NCBI GenBank assembly: GCA_007121115.1
Contig: SKMI01000323.1
Coordinates: 1-6,407, forward strand
Length of the DNA stretch: 6,407 nt
Direction of reading: 5' to 3'
Origin: Paracoccaceae bacterium
GTDB lineage: Bacteria; Pseudomonadota; Alphaproteobacteria; Rhodobacterales; Rhodobacteraceae
The notes under the pieces were generated by a model. It did no database searches, had not been told where the DNA came from, and saw only the letters and a list, made by a program, of their open reading frames with translations. Both the position numbers and the translations under genes were made by a program. Positions 5,960-6,407 of this stretch are shown in pieces (within the stretch, counting starts at the first letter, position 1; each line of letters starts with the position of its first letter).

Positions 5960-6080
5960 CGAGGGGGCGCCTTGTGGCGGGCATGGTGCCCGCGCGGTTC
6001 GTGCCCCACCACCCACCCACACGCCCCGGCTGCGTGCTCGGTCATACGACGCGACAGGCTCTACCTATGGGTAGCGACGC
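5960..6080. other. Convergent intergenic region between chrR and mutL
   Basis: This 121-bp gap separates the ends of two converging genes. It contains one clear hairpin (5977-5993) and a weaker 5-bp inverted repeat, CTACC/GGTAG (6061-6065 and 6070-6074), just past the mutL stop. No gene is seen in it. Confidence 0.6.
5977..5993. terminator. GC-rich hairpin, possible terminator of rpoE-chrR
   Basis: A perfect 7-bp inverted repeat, GCGGGCA / TGCCCGC, around a 3-nt loop, lies 18 bp after the chrR stop. No T-run follows on either strand, so it is not a classical intrinsic terminator. It may stabilise the 3' end or pause polymerase ahead of Rho. Confidence 0.35.
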
Positions 6081-6407
6081 TTAGCGCCGACCGAACAGTT
6101 TCTCGATATCGGCCAGCGGCAGTTCGACCCAGGTCGGGCGACCGTGGTTGCACTGGCCCGAACGCGGCGTGGCCTCGATCTCGCGTAGGAGCGCGTTCAT
6201 CTCGTCCAGCCGCAGCGCGCGGCCTGACCGCACGGACCCGTGGCAGGCCATGCGCGACAGCACCGCATCGATACGGGCCTCCAGCGCGGCGGTGTCCCCG
6301 GCCTCGCGCAGTGCGTCGGCCACATCGCGCAGCAGCGCCTGCGCATCCACCGTGCCCAGGATCGCCGGGGTTTCGCGCACTGCCACCGCGCCGGGGCCGA
6401 AGGGTTC
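6081..6407 (-). CDS. mutL: DNA mismatch repair protein MutL, C-terminal 108 residues (5' end beyond window)
   Basis: The frame is open to the right edge and ends at TAA (6083-6081), so this is the C-terminus of a longer gene. MutL is a dimeric ATPase that couples MutS mismatch recognition to strand incision. The visible part is the C-terminal dimerisation/nuclease domain: EPFGPGAVAVRETPAILG at the edge, then ACHGSVRSGRAL and GQCNHGRPTWVELPLADIEKLFGRR at the end. The AC-x-GS and C-x-HGRP elements correspond to metal-binding motifs of endonuclease-type MutL, as expected in alphaproteobacteria without MutH. The DQHAxxE motif would lie outside the window. A GTG at 6386 is an internal valine, not a start. 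The gene converges on chrR and is functionally unrelated housekeeping. Confidence 0.93.
   Translation of the reverse strand, partial: EPFGPGAVAVRETPAILGTVDAQALLRDVADALREAGDTAALEARIDAVLSRMACHGSVRSGRALRLDEMNALLREIEATPRSGQCNHGRPTWVELPLADIEKLFGRR

Noticed and set aside
4722..6022. Minus-strand open frames opposite rpoE and chrR
   Set aside because: They are antisense shadows; the plus strand encodes two well-conserved proteins over the whole stretch.
6061..6074. Short inverted repeat CTACC/GGTAG as a mutL terminator
   Set aside because: The stem is only 5 bp with no T-run on the mutL strand; too weak to call.
1..6407. Mobile element, CRISPR array, tRNA or rRNA
   Set aside because: No transposase, integrase, terminal inverted repeats, regularly spaced repeats or RNA-gene signatures were seen; composition looks even across the window.

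Overview
The window is about two-thirds G+C, very dense in genes, and reads as chromosomal DNA of an alphaproteobacterium in the Rhodobacter/Roseobacter group (Rhodobacteraceae). The grounds are the close resemblance of the sigma factor/anti-sigma pair to RpoE-ChrR of Rhodobacter sphaeroides, the gene order around it, and the MutL C-terminus. No mobile element, tRNA, rRNA or CRISPR array was found.

Layout. Positions 1-4433 hold five genes on the minus strand, read from right to left: a FAD-dependent amine-oxidase-like flavoprotein (4433-3135), a DUF1365 protein (3138-2365), a GPH-type MFS transporter (2368-1100), a DUF3833 protein (1096-533) and a short-chain dehydrogenase cut by the left edge (536-1). 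Three of the four junctions are ATGA start/stop overlaps and the fourth has a 3-nt gap, so this is one tightly coupled operon. A divergent intergenic region follows (4434-4739). On the plus strand come rpoE (ECF sigma, GTG start at 4740) and chrR (zinc anti-sigma), again joined by an ATGA overlap. After a 121-bp convergent gap, the right edge holds the C-terminal 108 residues of mutL on the minus strand.

How the parts work together. In R. sphaeroides the RpoE-ChrR pair senses singlet oxygen: ChrR holds sigma-E inactive, is degraded when singlet oxygen forms, and the freed sigma-E transcribes its own operon and a small regulon. The five-gene order here matches, as I recall it, the RSP1091-RSP1087 operon beside rpoE (RSP1092) and chrR (RSP1093). 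That operon is part of the sigma-E regulon. It is connected to oxygen-dependent conversion of methylated unsaturated phospholipid acyl chains into furan fatty acids and, through RSP1091, to singlet-oxygen-triggered ChrR turnover.

The intergenic region carries two oppositely directed promoter-like sequences with the same architecture: TGATCC or TCATCC, an 18-nt spacer, then TAG. This suggests that sigma-E drives both its own operon and the lipid operon. The window is therefore best read as a compact singlet-oxygen sensing and membrane-lipid-response locus. It is a known type of system, but the roles of the transporter, the DUF3833 protein and the dehydrogenase within it are still open.
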